A stretch of 26,136 nucleotides of DNA from JAPUIN01 sp041580375. GTDB taxonomy: Bacteria; Acidobacteriota; Polarisedimenticolia; Gp22-AA2. A program made the translations under genes and the position numbers. Each line of letters starts with the position of its first letter. The stretch's first letter is position 1. Location: the NCBI GenBank assembly GCA_041580375.1, contig JBFGDZ010000027.1, forward strand, positions 1 through 26,136, in the 5' to 3' direction. This document shows positions 25,440 to 26,136 of this stretch, piece by piece. Below the pieces are notes generated by a model. It made no database searches and was not told the DNA's origin. It saw only the letters and a program-made list of their open reading frames with translations.

Positions 25440-25455
25440 CTGACGGATCTGTCAG
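25440..25455. promoter_or_regulatory. Second tandem operator CTGACGGATCTGTCAG
   Basis: The dyad CTGAC-N6-GTCAG is centred about 20.5 bases from the first, close to two helical turns. Two dimers could bind the same DNA face, as is usual for NtrC-type enhancer sites. Its spacer is one base longer than that of the other two copies. Confidence 0.6.
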
Positions 25456-25571
25456 ATCCCCTGAATCCCCTTTTCGATTGGAGCCACGACGAACGGCCTT
25501 CGGCACTCACGGTCCGGCCCGTTTCCCTTCGTTTGCGGCCCGCGGGCTCCCCGTCCGGCCGTCGCGCCGAC

Positions 25572-25587
25572 TGGTACTGAAATTGCT
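25572..25587 (+). promoter_or_regulatory. Sigma54 (-24/-12) promoter of the multiheme cytochrome gene
   Basis: TGGTACTGAAATTGCT matches the consensus closely, with invariant GG and GC at the exact spacing and a full TTGCT. Transcription would start near 25598, giving a leader of about 75 bases before the ATG at 25673. Tandem palindromes lie 125-145 bases upstream of the -24 element. Confidence 0.75.
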
Positions 25588-25672
25588 TGATGTGCCCGGA
25601 AGACGCCGGCGTGGCGTGATTTCCCAGGTGGTGATCGGGCTCGTCGGCCGACGGCCAGAGGGAGGTGGCGAC

Positions 25673-26136
25673 ATGCTTCTCATGCTGGCGCTTTTCGTTC
25701 TCTGGTTCGCGTCCGTGGGGGCCGCCTTCGGCGGCGGGGAGATCGAGTCCGGCGTGCTGAACCGAAGCGCCGTGTGCGGCGAGTGCCACGAGGCGATCTA
25801 CGCCATGTGGCAGCGATCGATGCACAGCGCGTCCCTGACCGATCCGATCTTCCAGGCTTCCTACATGAGAGCCTATGTCCAGACCCGGGGACAGGCCAGG
25901 GAGACCTGTCTGCGATGCCACGCGCCCGTGGCGGTCATGACGGGCGATCTCGATCTCGAGGACCCTGCCAGCCACGAGGGTATCACCTGCGATTACTGCC
26001 ATTCGATCGTCTCGGTGGATCTTGAGCGGCGCCACCAGCCCTTCACGGTCGCCCTCGACGGGATCAAGCGCGGTCCACTCGCCGACGCGGAGTCGCCCGT
26101 GCACGATGTCGCCCGATCCGACCTGCACCTGTCCTC
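25673..26136 (+). CDS. Secreted multiheme cytochrome c (cytochrome c554-like), 3' truncated
   Basis: The gene runs off the window end after 154 codons. A signal peptide (about 1-20) is followed by three heme motifs so far: CGECH (35-39), CLRCH (79-83) and CDYCH (106-110). The surroundings AIYAMWQRSMHSAS and HEGITCDYCH are typical of the cytochrome c554/c-prime-type multiheme family, whose members shuttle electrons or reduce N or S compounds. More hemes are likely beyond the edge. GGAGG seven bases upstream fixes the ATG. It is divergent from the sensor kinase and has its own sigma54 promoter, so it is likely coregulated with the respiratory operon as its donor or acceptor. Confidence 0.87.
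   Translation, partial: MLLMLALFVLWFASVGAAFGGGEIESGVLNRSAVCGECHEAIYAMWQRSMHSASLTDPIFQASYMRAYVQTRGQARETCLRCHAPVAVMTGDLDLEDPASHEGITCDYCHSIVSVDLERRHQPFTVALDGIKRGPLADAESPVHDVARSDLHLS

Overview
The window is strongly GC-rich, densely coded DNA from a Gram-negative-type bacterium. The signs are outer-membrane and envelope proteins (OmpA family, LysM lipoprotein), Tat signals, many c-type cytochromes and a sigma54 regulator. The phylum cannot be fixed from the sequence alone. An Acidobacteriota-like or other soil/sediment lineage is my guess. No rRNA, tRNA, CRISPR array or insertion sequence was seen.

Left part (1-7.7 kb). The tail of a beta-propeller sugar-transferase-type protein is followed by an ATP-grasp ligase, both on the + strand. 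Converging on them is a - strand run that reads PRC-barrel protein, OmpA-family protein, LysM lipoprotein, secreted cupin and CocE/NonD-type alpha/beta hydrolase, which looks like an envelope-maintenance group. Middle part (7.7-15.3 kb). This holds a dicarboxylate/amino-acid:cation symporter, a Tat-exported aldo/keto reductase, a PilZ protein with a degenerate receiver, a B12-binding radical SAM enzyme, and a secreted subtilase immediately followed by a secreted BsuPI-like protease inhibitor.

Right part (15.3-26.1 kb). This is the most interesting region. A six-gene - strand operon encodes a membrane-bound respiratory complex: pentaheme cytochrome c, molybdopterin-oxidoreductase-family protein, four-cluster ferredoxin subunit, NrfD-type quinol-interacting membrane protein, tetraheme cytochrome c, and a degenerate receiver. 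The composition resembles alternative complex III (Act) and the Qrc menaquinone reductase. The molybdopterin-family subunit has only its four cluster cysteines and so no cysteine Mo ligand, which argues for quinol/cytochrome electron transfer rather than terminal reduction of a substrate.

Upstream lie a sigma54-activating response regulator and a sensor kinase whose periplasmic domain carries two CXXCH heme motifs. A multiheme cytochrome (c554-like, cut by the window edge) is divergent from the kinase. Both the complex operon and the divergent cytochrome have good -24/-12 sigma54 promoters. Near each, at 108-150 bp upstream, sit palindromes of the form CTGAC-N5/6-GTCAG (one at the operon, two in tandem at the cytochrome). 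I infer a self-contained, heme-redox-sensing regulon in which the kinase/regulator pair switches on a quinol-cytochrome respiratory chain.
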